In this document: positions 1 to 10,139 of the stretch, one piece after another
Position numbering within the stretch: position 1 is the first letter of the stretch
How the letters are laid out: each line of letters opens with the position of its first letter
Assembly: GCF_047948215.1 (NCBI RefSeq)
Contig: NC_134455.1
Coordinates: forward strand, 73,371,689-73,435,688
DNA from: Lycorma delicatula
Taxonomy: Eukaryota > Arthropoda > Insecta > Hemiptera > Fulgoridae
Length of the DNA stretch: 64,000 nt
Direction: 5' to 3'
Notes under the pieces: generated by a model
Database searches by the model: none
Told to the model about the DNA's origin: nothing
What the model saw: only the letters and a program-made list of their open reading frames with translations
Translations under genes and position numbers: made by a program

Positions 1-14
1 CATAATATTATATG

Positions 15-15
<1 letters not shown>

Positions 16-70
<55 letters not shown>
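16..70. repeat. (AT)n microsatellite
   Basis: An essentially uninterrupted AT dinucleotide run of about 55 bases at the window edge. It has no coding content and is expected to vary in length between individuals. Confidence 0.95.
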
Positions 71-72
<2 letters not shown>

Positions 73-353
73 TACATTATATTAAACATTTTTATTTTAT
101 GAGATAAATAATTTTAATCAGATTATATATCTTTAATATATTATAGTGAAATATTAACATGATAATCTTATTAAAAAATGTATACTTTTTTTTATAATAT
201 AATTTTTTTTTTTTTTATAGATCTTTGTGTTTTGAGTTTTAATTAATAATTAAAGAGAACATAAGTAACTTATTACTTTAAGTGAGCAAAGGATCGGATT
301 ATACAATAAAGTGATTAGTGAAGACAGTGATTTAGAAAATACTAATACATAAA

Positions 354-518
354 ATGGCCGAAAGTAGATTTAGTTCACCAGCAAGAAGTGTTGGAGAAGC
401 TTCATATTTTGTCGATTCTGAACCGGAAGAAACAATTGAACTTGTTTTAACAGAAGTTACTTCTACTCCTGATTTAACTCTTATTGATGGTTATTTAAAA
501 TTCCGCGACTTGAAAAGG
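354..518 (+). CDS. Candidate first coding exon of an unidentified host gene (partial)
   Basis: An ATG in a favourable context (AAAATGG) opens 55 codons that end at a strong splice donor, G|GTAAGT (donor 519-524). Past the donor the frame decays into low-complexity AT sequence, so the open frame running to 596 is read-through into an intron. The peptide starts MAESRFSSPARSVGEASYF and is serine- and acid-rich with normal composition, unlike the AT-driven frames around it. A long T tract ending in ATAG at 201-220 could be the 3' splice site of this exon, which would put a 5'UTR exon further left. The last residues, TLIDGYLKFRDLKR, loosely resemble the first strand of a pleckstrin-homology domain of the DOK/IRS kind; this is a guess from a few residues. 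No later exon was recognised in the window. It could still be a chance frame. Confidence 0.4.
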
Positions 519-2389
519 GTAAGTAAACTTATTTATATTTATATATATATATTTTTTTCCATCTTTTCTTTTCATATATATTTCCTTAAGTGTTAGAATA
601 CTATGAACAAAGAAAGTGACAGTAGTAGAGTCTTGTAGTAGATATTTAATTTATCTGCAAACTGTTTTGTATCAAGTCGCTTTTTAAAACATACAAAGGC
701 AGAATTACAAAAGGTTTATGTTATTTTGTTACTTAATTTTGGACCACGATTATCAAAACTGAGTGATTATCAAAATTAATTGAACATACAAACGGTCAGA
801 TAAATTTTAATTTATCGTTTTTAAAAGCTGCATTACTTACCATTTAATGACAGTAATAATGCTACTGATAGCGCTTCATCTTTATTACATCGATTAAACG
901 TATTTAACAACCTTTTTGTTAACAAACATAAAATAAGTTACAGCTTTTTATTCGTACGCCATCAATTTTTAAATAAGTTATATCTACAACATAAAGTAAA
1001 TCTACAAGAAATATCTAGATTTTTTAATATATTAATTTTTTTTAACTGATTTGACTAACTTTGTAAGATTTTTGAAGTCCTTTAAGTTTTTAAGAATGAA
1101 GTAGTTTAATTTTTTTTTTTTTAATTTCAGCCATTTCTTTCTTTTTCTTAACATTTTTGTCATTTTTAAAAAAAGTATTTTCTTTTTTTTAAATTCTTTA
1201 TTGTCGACTAATTGATATACAGATGTTTATATTGCCACCTTAGAGTCACTTAGCTGCAGAGGCTCGGCGTCTTTTCCTAAAAAACTCTTACTAATATAGA
1301 ATTATTTGGTTTTAAACTTATATTTATCTTCCTGCTTTTTAAAATCAAACTGATGTTTAATAATAAAATGAAGTTATACTTTAAAATATGGAAAGTGAAT
1401 ACAGTCTACTAGGACTAAGATAGCTTGTGTCCAACACTTTCATACTTCAAGATAAATTATTATAAGGAATCTTATAATCTTATAGCTAAATACTAAAATA
1501 ATTTAATATAACTTGGAGATATATTCCCTCGTTTGGTTTGGCCGGCAAGGATTACCCGAGCCATTATATATCTGCAGATCGCTTTGCAAGTAAGGGTATG
1601 TACACCATTTTTTTGTCGTGTAATAAAATTTAGATAGTGGCTGTCAATCGACTCTCTCAGAAGATCATTAGTAAGTATGCTTATCCAGTTTACTAATGTT
1701 GGACGAACATAGCAAATTTGAGCTTGAGCGAATGTGCTGTCACACAGATTTTAGAAGCATAGCTTCATTTAAAATTCTACATATGTCCTCGTATATAGAG
1801 TTTCCCGAAGACGAAGGTTCCGTTTTTTCTGCCATTTTCGAAGAAAATATTTATAAGAAACCTGTTTTTCAGGTCATTAGACAGTGATGCAGCGAAATTT
1901 GGAATAACATTGATTGACTATTTTGATTGATTGACCTTTTCGCGCTTCCATTAAGCATTCTGCATATTTAAAGTAAAATCAACCTGAAGAGTTTTATCCA
2001 GAACGATAGTAATATGAAAACAACTTTTTTTAATTACCCTTTTTTAGGCAGTAAGAAGGACGCTACCTACTCTGGTTAATCCATATATTTTTAATAAGTA
2101 CTCAAATTTGATTAATTTTTTGTTGTCAGTTTTCATGAAGCCATGAAATTTTAATTCATAACTGAAATTTCTTTTAAATATTTAAGCAGATTTTTTTTAA
2201 TCTAAAATTTAAGGACCTTTTCAGTTCTTAAATTTACAAAGGATTCTGTTGTGGCCGCATAATAATTCTGTCTCTTAAAGCGATTAAAAAATCGTTTCAG
2301 GCTAATATTTTTATCCGGAATTGTCCAAGAAAAATAGAATTGGACCGAATAATATGGTATTTACCCTTGAAGTGCTTAAGAAGTCCAAT
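519..2389. other. AT-rich non-coding stretch, possibly intron
   Basis: No convincing gene was found. It is T-rich with many stops in all frames. A 63-codon frame at 1696-1887 has no recognisable motif and no supporting splice sites, so it is not called. Confidence 0.5.
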
Positions 2390-2412
2390 AAATTTATCTT
2401 TAAGATAAATTT
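2390..2412. repeat. Near-perfect 23-bp palindrome
   Basis: Arms of 11 bp (2390-2400 and 2402-2412) surround a single T. The arm core AATTTATCTT recurs in a second hairpin at 17848-17870. Being AT-only, this one alone could be chance. Confidence 0.8.
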
Positions 2413-4059
2413 GAGTCGCTGGAGAAAGGAGCAAAAGAAATTGTATTTTGAATTGCGTCTAATTACATCTATTTTGATCATGAAGCGGCTTTAAAATTGA
2501 GGGTAGTTTCTAAGTTGCTGTAAAGATGTTTTAAAATCACTCTATTTATCCTGCCTTTCTTCTCAAGGTTTTGCTAAAAATTTAAGTTTACCGAAATTAT
2601 GTGAAAAGATAGAAGGCAATTCATAAGGGTGTTTTAAGTTAATAATATAGTTTACGATGGGATCGAATAGTAGGAGTAGGTTCCTGTAAACAAGGTTTAT
2701 GGGTGTTTCCTCTTAGGGAGCTAAACCTTGTTGGGGTTTTGGTAGTCTTAAAAATTTACATGTGTACTGATTATTTTTTAAATTAATTCATGTATGTAAT
2801 ATTTATTTAATATTTTTCATTTTTATATACAATCATTTTTTTATAAAAAATAAAAATAGTAATAATGATGAACTACTATGAATAGAGAATTTTTCTGTTC
2901 TAAAATTATAAAATTGATTCGCTTGATGGATTAATTAATTAAATTTTTTTTCTGTTATTTTACTTTTTTTAAATCACATTTACAATTGGGAAGACTTTTT
3001 TTATTTTATCTATTTTAACTTGTTTGCACATTGCAGTATTAATATAAAAATTATTATTTTTTTTTTTTTGGGACGGACTTGTATACCCTTATCTTCTAGA
3101 CGATTAGAATGAGAAGAAACTAGACCGGAAATCGATCTGCAATCAGGTCCCATGTGAATTCAATCATCTAGATTAAATATTTTTGCTCTTATATAATAAA
3201 ATTGAATATTATGGATTTTTATAAGCTCTCAAAATTTATCAAAAACTCTGATGGAATATATTATTTACTTTTGTAAAGTATATTAATGAAAGTTTACATA
3301 ATAAACTACAGTGTGTAAACTAGATGAAACTAAAATGAAAAAAAACCTATTTTAGGAAAAAATATATACTATTTATATAACTAAAATGGAAATTACGATT
3401 ATTAAAATATCATCATCAGTAATTTCTAATGATGAGAAGTAAGTAAATGATAAAATAATAATAATAACAATAATTAAAACTGTAATCAACTAATAGAAAA
3501 GTACTTATGGAACACTGTAAAATGAGAGGTTTTTGGAAAAACAACAAATAAATATTGCCGATTTAGAAAAATCAATTCTTAACAAAATCAAAACCACTGG
3601 AATCTCAGATTCAGATTATCCATCAATACCTATTGCACATCTGTTATAACAGATATAGCAGATATTCTGTTATATGTAACAGATATAACAGTTATATTGT
3701 AACATCTATTATATGGGCTTGGTAATATAATTTATTTTAAGAAAGTAGTGAGCGAGGTTAACACTCACTCGCTATCAACACCAACTAAATACCAAAATAT
3801 GGCAGATTTTAATTTTATATTAAATTATTGGTTGACGTTACCAATCTGAGTTGTTGGGGTGTTTCAATGGTTTAGTTATTTTTAAGCATTCGGTTGAGAT
3901 TATAGTTTGTTTTATTTAGCTCGTTTCTCATTTTTTACTTTTTACTAAGCATTATTTATTTTTTAATTGATATTTATTATAATTCCTTGTTTAATTTATT
4001 ATTTTTTTAAGTTATGTATATTCAGTATGTATATATTCAGGAAGATTCACGACGATGCA
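2413..4059. other. AT-rich non-coding stretch with local repeats
   Basis: No gene was recognised. It holds an inverted repeat at 2689-2732 and a cluster of short ACAGATATA/TATATCTGT-type repeats near 3645-3715. Confidence 0.5.
2689..2732. repeat. 11-bp perfect inverted repeat
   Basis: AACAAGGTTTA (2689-2699) and its exact reverse complement TAAACCTTGTT (2722-2732) enclose a 22-nt loop. No surrounding ORF explains it. Confidence 0.75.
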
Positions 4060-4690
4060 ACAGACTTTAAAGACATGTTCTAATGGCAAAAATAAAGAAG
4101 AAAGTTCATATGAACATAAGTTTGGACACGTTTCATTAGCAAGTGTCGGCTGGCAAAAACGTTCACCCTGATTTCTGCACCTTTGGTAAAATTAATTCAG
4201 ACAGTAATTCTTGGAACGTAACTTTAGGGATAAATGTAGTAGTTTTGTATGAAATCTGGCTTGAAGAATTTAAAAAAATAGTTCAAAACTGTTGTTTGTT
4301 GTAGTTTTTTAGAAATCTGGAGTAAAAGACAAAAGATTAGGATAAAAAGACACTATTTTATGTTTTTAAAAAATTTTGTTAAATAAGGTAATAAACACGT
4401 AAAGGTTTTAAACAAAACTTACAGAGAATTTAATTCCAAGTAAAATAGTATGTATAAAGTCCATAAAAACTAAATATAGATGTAAGAATTTTGAAATTTA
4501 TTAAAAACAATATACCAAAATGCAGCTGATTTTAATCCGATATTAAACGACACGGAATATTTCCAAAAGGCACAGAAATTTGTGCGAAATCTTTGACCGG
4601 CTCAGACTCGCTGACGAAGTGTTTCCTGGCCTATGCTTATATGAATTTTCTTCTTTATGAAAATAAAGAAGAAAATTCATATAATGTTTT
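4060..4690. mobile_element. Short non-autonomous element of the long-terminal-inverted-repeat family
   Basis: The left part (about 4075-4460) can be aligned by eye to the left arm of the larger element at 30965-33405. Both contain AGAAATCTGG, AATAAACA or AATAAATA, and TTTTAAACAAAACTTA in the same order. The right part (about 4590-4660) has the motif CTCGCTGACGAAGTGTTT, which corresponds to CTCGCTAACGAAGCGTTTT at 30840 and CTCGCAAACGAAGCGTTTT at 33280. The outer ends are inverted relative to each other around AATAAAGAAGAAA. No transposase lies between them, so this looks like an internally deleted, MITE-like derivative. Boundaries are approximate. Confidence 0.55.
4637..4684. repeat. Perfect 22-bp hairpin with GAAA loop
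   Basis: Arms 4637-4658 and 4663-4684 are exact reverse complements, separated by GAAA (4659-4662). It lies at the right edge of the short inverted-repeat element. The left edge of that element contains only one related copy of the arm (about 4090-4112), so the second arm here looks newly made. Confidence 0.95.
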
Positions 4691-4726
4691 TATGTTCTAC
4701 TAGTGAAAACTAGTAGAACATAAAAA
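4687..4726. repeat. Perfect 18-bp hairpin with GAAA loop
   Basis: Arms 4687-4704 and 4709-4726 are exact reverse complements around GAAA (4705-4708). It follows the previous hairpin after only two bases. A partial direct copy of the right arm (TAGAACATAAAAA) follows at about 4729-4741. Confidence 0.95.
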
Positions 4727-4881
4727 TGTAGAACATAAAAACTTGTTACATTCATCGTGAATCACTTTGTATGTATAAATCAAAAGTGTAAATATATATT
4801 ATAAGTATATATTTATTCACTGAATATATGATTTTTACCTACGACGGAACGGAGACGGTATATGCGTTTGGGGTAAGAGGT

Positions 4882-4915
4882 TTTGTGTGTGTGTATGTAT
4901 GTATGTATGTATGTA

Positions 4916-4960
<45 letters not shown>
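4882..4960. repeat. (TATG)n/(TG)n microsatellite
   Basis: A TATG tetranucleotide run passes into a long TG run. It adjoins a dispersed-repeat motif (CTACTGGACTGATTTCGATTC, about 4979-5000) related to those at 7500, 27860, 39770 and 40660, so it is probably part of a mobile-element relic. Confidence 0.9.
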
Positions 4961-5100
4961 TACCATTTTCCTCAAAAACTACTGGACTGATTTCGATTCG
5001 GTTTTTGGCATTACGTAGGTATCACTTCAGAGCAGGTTCTTAGACATGCTTTATAGTTACAGGCCGCCAGGGGGCGCTGAAGTAGATATGTTTCTTCAAA
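4961..5100. repeat. Dispersed-repeat segment next to the microsatellite
   Basis: It contains ACTGGACTGATTTCGAT and, at about 5062-5080, GGCCGCCAGGGGGCGCTG, GC-rich islands in very AT-rich DNA. Phrases like these accompany microsatellites in many insect repeats. The element type is not established. Confidence 0.45.
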
Positions 5101-5295
5101 ACGATTTCGTGGGTTTTTAACATTTTTAGTTTTATCTCTTGTTAACTAATCAAAATATTCAAATAATTTTACGTACACTTTTAGAAAATTTTTTTTGTAT
5201 ATGCTTTCTCAGCGTCTTTATTTTCCAATTTTTTCCAGTTATTTCAATAATAACAGTTTATCATAGCCGTTTCTTTATACACAATACACAAATAT

Positions 5296-5323
5296 ACGTA
5301 TATATATATATATATATATATTT
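5296..5323. repeat. (TA)n microsatellite
   Basis: A short TA run inside a 121-codon open frame that is entirely low-complexity and is not a gene. Confidence 0.9.
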
Positions 5324-5329
5324 AATAAA

Positions 5330-7070
5330 TATAAAATATATAATTATATATGTATGCATTACTTATTTTATTAAAATTACTTTTCAACTTTCTTACTTGT
5401 TCCTGTTTGGTTTTTTAGTTTCCATTGAGTACTTCCGCAGAAATCTCCGTTTCTTTATAATGGAGATTTTTATTAAAAATTTAAAAACTTCATTAAGTTT
5501 TTAACATACAAGATTGGTGTTCAGTCAATGAAATAAAATTAATTATTTATACAATCTGTTAATAGATAATGGAAATACTATTTTGTTAATAATTATTTTT
5601 TAAAATGTAATTTATAAATAGGTAAAATTTAATATTAATACTTCCTTCCCGTCTAGTTTTAGTTCATTTTTACAATATGTTTTCATTATTGATTTCTGTT
5701 ATGTATATTCTTTTTGAGTTATGTATGTTACAATTGATTTTTTAAACTGACATGTTATATATGCTTAAATATATGTTTGTATTTTTCATAATATTCTCAA
5801 CGTGCTAACAAACACTATAGAAAGGAAAAGCTGAAGTAAACAAATTAAAAATTAATCTTAATAAAATTATTATATTCTGAAGCTTGGACGTAATTTGTTA
5901 AACTAAATATAACTAGAGATATGAGAATATCTCTAGCTATAAAAAATTATAAATAAAAAATATGTCTTATATATTTGTTTTGCAGTTCCACATGCATTCT
6001 AGTTCGAGCCTTTATATATCCATATGTTTAACTGCGTAGAATTTGTACATTGCGCGTAAAATCGTTGGATATCAAAAGCCTGAAAAATTTTGTTTCCTTT
6101 TTTTTAATTTTATCTACAATAGATGGTATTTTTGTTTGAAAAAGGAATGTAAATGATTTTAAAGAAATATTTTTCTGTACATCAGTTTTGTAGTATTTAT
6201 TTTACTGTACATTTCCAGTTTGTAGTTTCGAGTTTCATGTATCTATTTTTGCCTACCTTACGCCTTCACTTTATTTCATAATTTTCTCTCGTTAGCCACT
6301 GTCAGTAAAATTGGTTAGAACTACTGTACTTTCGTGATATTGTGTATAGTGTTTCCAATCAAAAAAAAATAAATAGATATTTCTTTCATTAATTGTTTTT
6401 ATTTTAAAGTTTTTAATTCAATAGAAAATTATTATTTCCATGAAAGTTTCTATATAATTCATTGTTTTGAGAACCCTGAATAAAAAAAACACTAAAATCA
6501 TGGTTACACAGTTTTGTATATTTGATACTCCGTCTATAAATGTTTATTAAATTTATGTTTTGGGCTCTACTTGGTTTTATAGTTCAGTTATGGTTTCACA
6601 TAAACTCTTGGAGTTTGGTGAGGTAGTTTTTACTTTAAAGAATTGATTCTATTCCGTTTTAAAGATCAGATCTGAAGGTGGTGAAGCCATGGACAGTGCT
6701 GTTGTATTGAAATTGGTCAGATTTTATAAGAAATATTACTTACTACTAGTACGTGTTTTAAATGTATTAAAGTATAATGTTACTTGATATATCATTTGAA
6801 ATAGTGTAAGTAGAGTGATATAAAAAAAATCACAAAAGGGATTTTCAGCTATCATCCGTTTATTGAAAGAGTATGTCTTTTACACTTAAAGATAAGAACT
6901 CCGTTCACTAATTTTCGGTTGGGTACTTCAACTGTATCCATATAAGGGAAAGGATGTTAATCGAGTCAAAATTTGCAAATCGGAAATCTTGAAGGTCTTA
7001 ACACTCATGAACCCTCTAATAAAAATCATAATTTTAGCATTGAAAAATTCCGGAAGGATGTATGTATGCA
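5330..7070. other. AT-rich non-coding stretch
   Basis: No coding element was recognised. It holds only a 10-bp perfect hairpin with GAGA loop (5913-5922 and 5927-5936). Confidence 0.5.
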
Positions 7071-7074
7071 CATA

Positions 7075-7620
7075 TCTATTTATGTATAATGGCCAGTTTA
7101 TTGCTTGATATCCTAAGAGTGGCTGGACAGATTTGAATGAAATTTAACATGTCATTTCCATGTATAGTGGATTGATGCCGTTTAATTTTAATTACATTTA
7201 GTTGAGGGGACAGGGAGATATAGATCGTATGGGTCCCGTATCTCAAAACCTTATTCAAAAGGTAGATAAATTTTTTCATATAACTTAATACCCTTTAAGA
7301 TTCTTTGTGATGATGTTTGTATTTATTTAAACCCCCAAAACGTGGAGAGCCAAAAAAACACTTCTTTACTTTTCTTCAAACTTTTTTACAGCTAAGGAAC
7401 CCAAAAAAACCCGGATTGAAATTTTCTGGATGTTAATGTACGTGTTTCGGTGTTGGCCTCTAAATCACACAATTTAGAGGCCAACTTATAAAACTACTAT
7501 ATCTATATCTATAAAACTACTGGACCGATCTTGAGCGAACCTGGTCAGATTACTTCTATATATGGGGCATTGATGCCATTACATTTTCAATTTTTAAGGT
7601 CAAGAGGGTTAGGCTGTAAA
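7075..7620. repeat. Two diverged copies of a dispersed repeat
   Basis: About 7125-7230 and 7505-7610 share CTGGAC-GAT, then ATTGATGCC followed by TTTTAATTTT-like sequence, then a GA-rich phrase, so they are homologous direct copies about 380 bases apart. A 67-codon reverse frame here (7076-7279) is a shadow of the repeat. The element class is unknown. Confidence 0.55.
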
Positions 7621-7834
7621 AAATGTCACGCTCATTATCTGGAGATTTCGCCGAATTAAGGTCATATTTTTCTAAGACATATTTATTAATTAAAAAATAG
7701 CAATATTTGGGAAAAAATTAGCGAAATCTCACCCCCACTTCAAAAAATGGTGTTATAGTCGTTTGCTATGTTGTGACGTCACAGGTGAGCGGTAGAATTA
7801 AGTAAATGAATAATATTTAAAGGTTAAAAAATTA

Positions 7835-7920
7835 ACTCGACCGGGCTGCTTCTCGAACTCGATCACCCGGTTCCTGATGCGTTAAGCCCCGTAGCTAAAC
7901 TAGTCTACCGATCGTATAAG
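7835..7920 (-). mobile_element. tRNA-derived SINE head (candidate)
   Basis: Read on the minus strand, the sequence has an A-box-like block (GTAGACTAGTTTAGCTAC, about 7890-7910) and a B-box-like block (GAGTTCGAGAAGC, about 7849-7861) at the spacing of a tRNA gene, followed by CCGGTCGAG. The acceptor stem does not pair well, so it is not a functional tRNA. It differs from the three-copy SINE family elsewhere in this window. Confidence 0.45.
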
Positions 7921-8080
7921 CGAAATTTATTCTATGAAAGTTGTAAAATTACATTAGTAAGTGCAACCGTCGCCGATAGTACCACTACACCCGCGCGAAT
8001 TAAATACGATATGCGCGCGCGCTTTAATTAGAAATAAACGAAAAAATATTATTTATAAATAAAATGATAATTTTAAATTT

Positions 8081-8109
8081 GTGTGTGTGTGCGCGCGCGC
8101 GTGTGTGTC
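8081..8109. repeat. Alternating GT/GC tract
   Basis: About 28 bases of strict purine-pyrimidine alternation: GTGTGTGTGT, GCGCGCGCGC, GTGTGTGT. Such tracts can adopt Z-DNA; whether this one does is unknown. Confidence 0.9.
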
Positions 8110-8624
8110 GTTTGTGTTTGTATTGTAAATTAACATTTGTGTAAGTCGTGCATCAGAGACATCAGTATTGTCAGTCTTTTTAAATATTATAAAAATTTCT
8201 TTATTTAATGGTTAATTTGTCACATATTAATATGATTTTGTTCTAAAATCAAGTGTTTAAGAAGAGATGGACTAATCTATACTATAGACTAATTAAATAT
8301 CTAATGACGGTTTGTCATACAGTTTTTAAATTTCGCATAATCAATTGGGGTCAAAAATGAAGCCGTTGAAAATATTTTGAGTCAAACAAACAAGTAGTGG
8401 AGTAATTTATATTCTGGATTATGCAATTCAATAACAGTTTGTCAGATAAATTTTAAACTTGAATTAAATTTATTTAATAATTAATATTAATATTAATTCA
8501 TTTAAAATTTTGGAAGTAATCTCACAATTAATCTCATCTTTCTAAGTATTTAATAAAAAAAATGACTATTACTACTGTACCTTGACTAGCGAGCGTAGGT
8601 TAAGTTTTGTTATTTGGTTTACGG

Positions 8625-8730
8625 GATGTAGGATATGGGGGGTATACCGAAATGAAACGACTAGCACTAGATAGGGAATCTTGGAGAGCTACATCAAACC
8701 ATTCAAATGACTGAACACAAAAAAAAAAAT
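8625..8730 (+). pseudogene. 3' end of a LINE reverse-transcriptase ORF with poly(A)
   Basis: The frame from 8625 reads DVGYGGYTEMKRLAL, DRESWRATSNHSND and stops at 8712-8714. This matches the C-terminal tail common in insect endonuclease/reverse-transcriptase LINEs, where a conserved W precedes an ASNQS-like end. An A run (8719-8729) follows at once, as expected for a LINE 3' end. Only about 30 codons remain, so this is a severe 5' truncation. A second copy of the same tail is at 13407-13735. The exact clade (RTE-like or other) is not determined. Confidence 0.65.
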
Positions 8731-8800
8731 TGGTTTGCTTGGCATTTCTCCCGTCACCACCCCATTCGGTCGCCCTACAACATACGACCAAATGTCTGTG

Positions 8801-8835
8801 CCACAAACGGCTAGCTATCGGCTAGCCGTTTGTGG
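8801..8835. repeat. Perfect 15-bp hairpin, TATCG loop
   Basis: CCACAAACGGCTAGC (8801-8815) and its exact reverse complement (8821-8835) flank TATCG. A direct duplication of GTACAGCATCG follows from about 8834. Confidence 0.95.
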
Positions 8836-8992
8836 TACAGCATCGGTACAGCATCGGCTTACGTGTTCCAACCGCTCTCACGTATCATATATTTGCTAAA
8901 ATGGGTAGGCGCACCCCTCCCACCCCGTTAACTACTAAAAATATATATGACATCAATAAATTAAAATTCATTTCGTCTAGGCTGGTACTAGG

Positions 8993-9019
8993 TACTTGCT
9001 GGCTGAATGCCAGCAAGTA
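8993..9019. repeat. Perfect 11-bp hairpin, TGAAT loop
   Basis: TACTTGCTGGC (8993-9003) pairs exactly with GCCAGCAAGTA (9009-9019). Confidence 0.9.
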
Positions 9020-9084
9020 TCTGTCCACCATATTAAAGCGCTTGGAGCCTTAATTAGCTGGTGGTCAGCCATATATATATCTCT

Positions 9085-9370
9085 AGGTTAGCTTCCCACA
9101 GCAGTGCGGTAGGAATCTTTTCCCCTTTGGTAAACTACTGATGTCGGTTGAACAAAGCAACCGCATCAAGGAACTCCCACACGGTCCGACAATGCGGCTC
9201 TCGCCACATTGACTCGCCGCTTGTGAGTGGCCAATTTTCCTCTTGACCTCCAGTTCCAGGGTGTCCCGGTCTCTGGCCTCCCCCAAGAGCAGGGCACTCA
9301 GACATCGGGTGTTCATTTGACTGGACCTCCCCACAGACGCACAGCTCTCAGCTGCCGGACTAAACCGAAG
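9085..9370 (-). pseudogene. LINE reverse-transcriptase C-terminal remnant (candidate)
   Basis: This GC-rich island reads on the minus strand, with frame changes, as a cysteine/histidine cluster (CGEVQSNEHPMSECPAL) followed about 45 residues later by VWEFLDAVALFNRH. A CxCG-x-EH-x-CP pattern is typical of the zinc-finger-like C-terminus after the RT domain of LINEs. It has at least two frame breaks and no upstream RT core, so it is a fragment. A continuous 83-codon reverse frame over the region is in a different frame from most of the motif. The clade cannot be stated. Confidence 0.4.
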
Positions 9371-9742
9371 AAGATATCGGTTTGTTAGTAAGTTTGTTTG
9401 TAAGTTTGGTTAGATTATATTTATAATTTTTCTTATTTTGTTACTTCAATATAGCGTTTCAGTGGCCCCATCTAAGAACTATCTACAGCGGTAGATCGCC
9501 TACTACATTATTACCAAAAAATGTACGTTGTTGCAATTTATTTCAGTATTGTTTAACAGTATTTTTATTGGCTATTTAATAATATATACAATGCTGTAGC
9601 TGCAATGATATAATACAGTATACTTTTATTGTGGATTCCTTTTTATAAACGGTGACAAATTTGTAATTGTTTAGTGTAATTTTGAAGAAAATTCGGTATC
9701 CGACGTAATTGTTTTGTTCCACAAGTTCTTTCTATTTAAAGT

Positions 9743-10135
9743 TTGGTTAAAAAGCTTAAATCTAGCGGCTATACAATAAAAATTAAAGTTAGAAATGTAA
9801 ATACGGTATACGTGGAGACCATAGAACAGAGTTCACACCAAACTGTGTCACTTGGGCTGTCTGAAACCAGTATTTGGCAGATTTTAAATAAGGACCTATG
9901 CCAGTTCCATCCCCATAAAATTCAAGATAATAATCCAGTACACAAAACTTTTACCATTCTTACCAAGTGTTTTATAGGTGATAACCAAGAGGTTTTAAAG
10001 AACTTCGTGTGCGACGAGGATTTTATTTTACAAGAATATTAATATGCAAAACTTCCATCAATGGTCCCCACAAAAGACTTAATGAGAAAACCACTTTGGA
10101 GTTCAAAAGTGTGTTGTGCACGATCTTATCCTTAG
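9743..10135 (+). pseudogene. N-terminal part of an IS630/Tc1-mariner-type transposase
   Basis: An open frame of 99 codons contains a helix-turn-helix-like region (SLGLSETSIWQILNKDLCQF, roughly residues 46-65) followed by HPHKIQ. This is the usual order in arthropod IS630-type transposases: an HTH ending in ILNKDL, then H-PYKI. The frame ends at 10042, and the next bases continue the homology in other frames (NKQNFHQW-like, then PLWSSKV). The catalytic DDE region is therefore interrupted and then lost. The ATG at 9743 is simply the first in frame and may not be the original start. No partner C-terminus lies next to it; fragments of the same superfamily are scattered through the window. Confidence 0.65.
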
Positions 10136-10139
10136 TTAT

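Noticed and set aside
1696..1887. 63-codon frame with normal composition
   Set aside because: No motif, no splice sites, no repeat homology noticed; too short to support.
3640..3715. Short regularly repeated motif resembling an array
   Set aside because: ACAGATATA-type local repeats are too short and irregular for CRISPR, and the DNA is eukaryotic.
4828..5043. Open frame with a long V/C/M repeat
   Set aside because: It is a translated TATG/TG microsatellite.
5139..5504. 121-codon open frame on +
   Set aside because: Low-complexity, rich in I, Y and F from AT repeats; it spans a (TA)n run.
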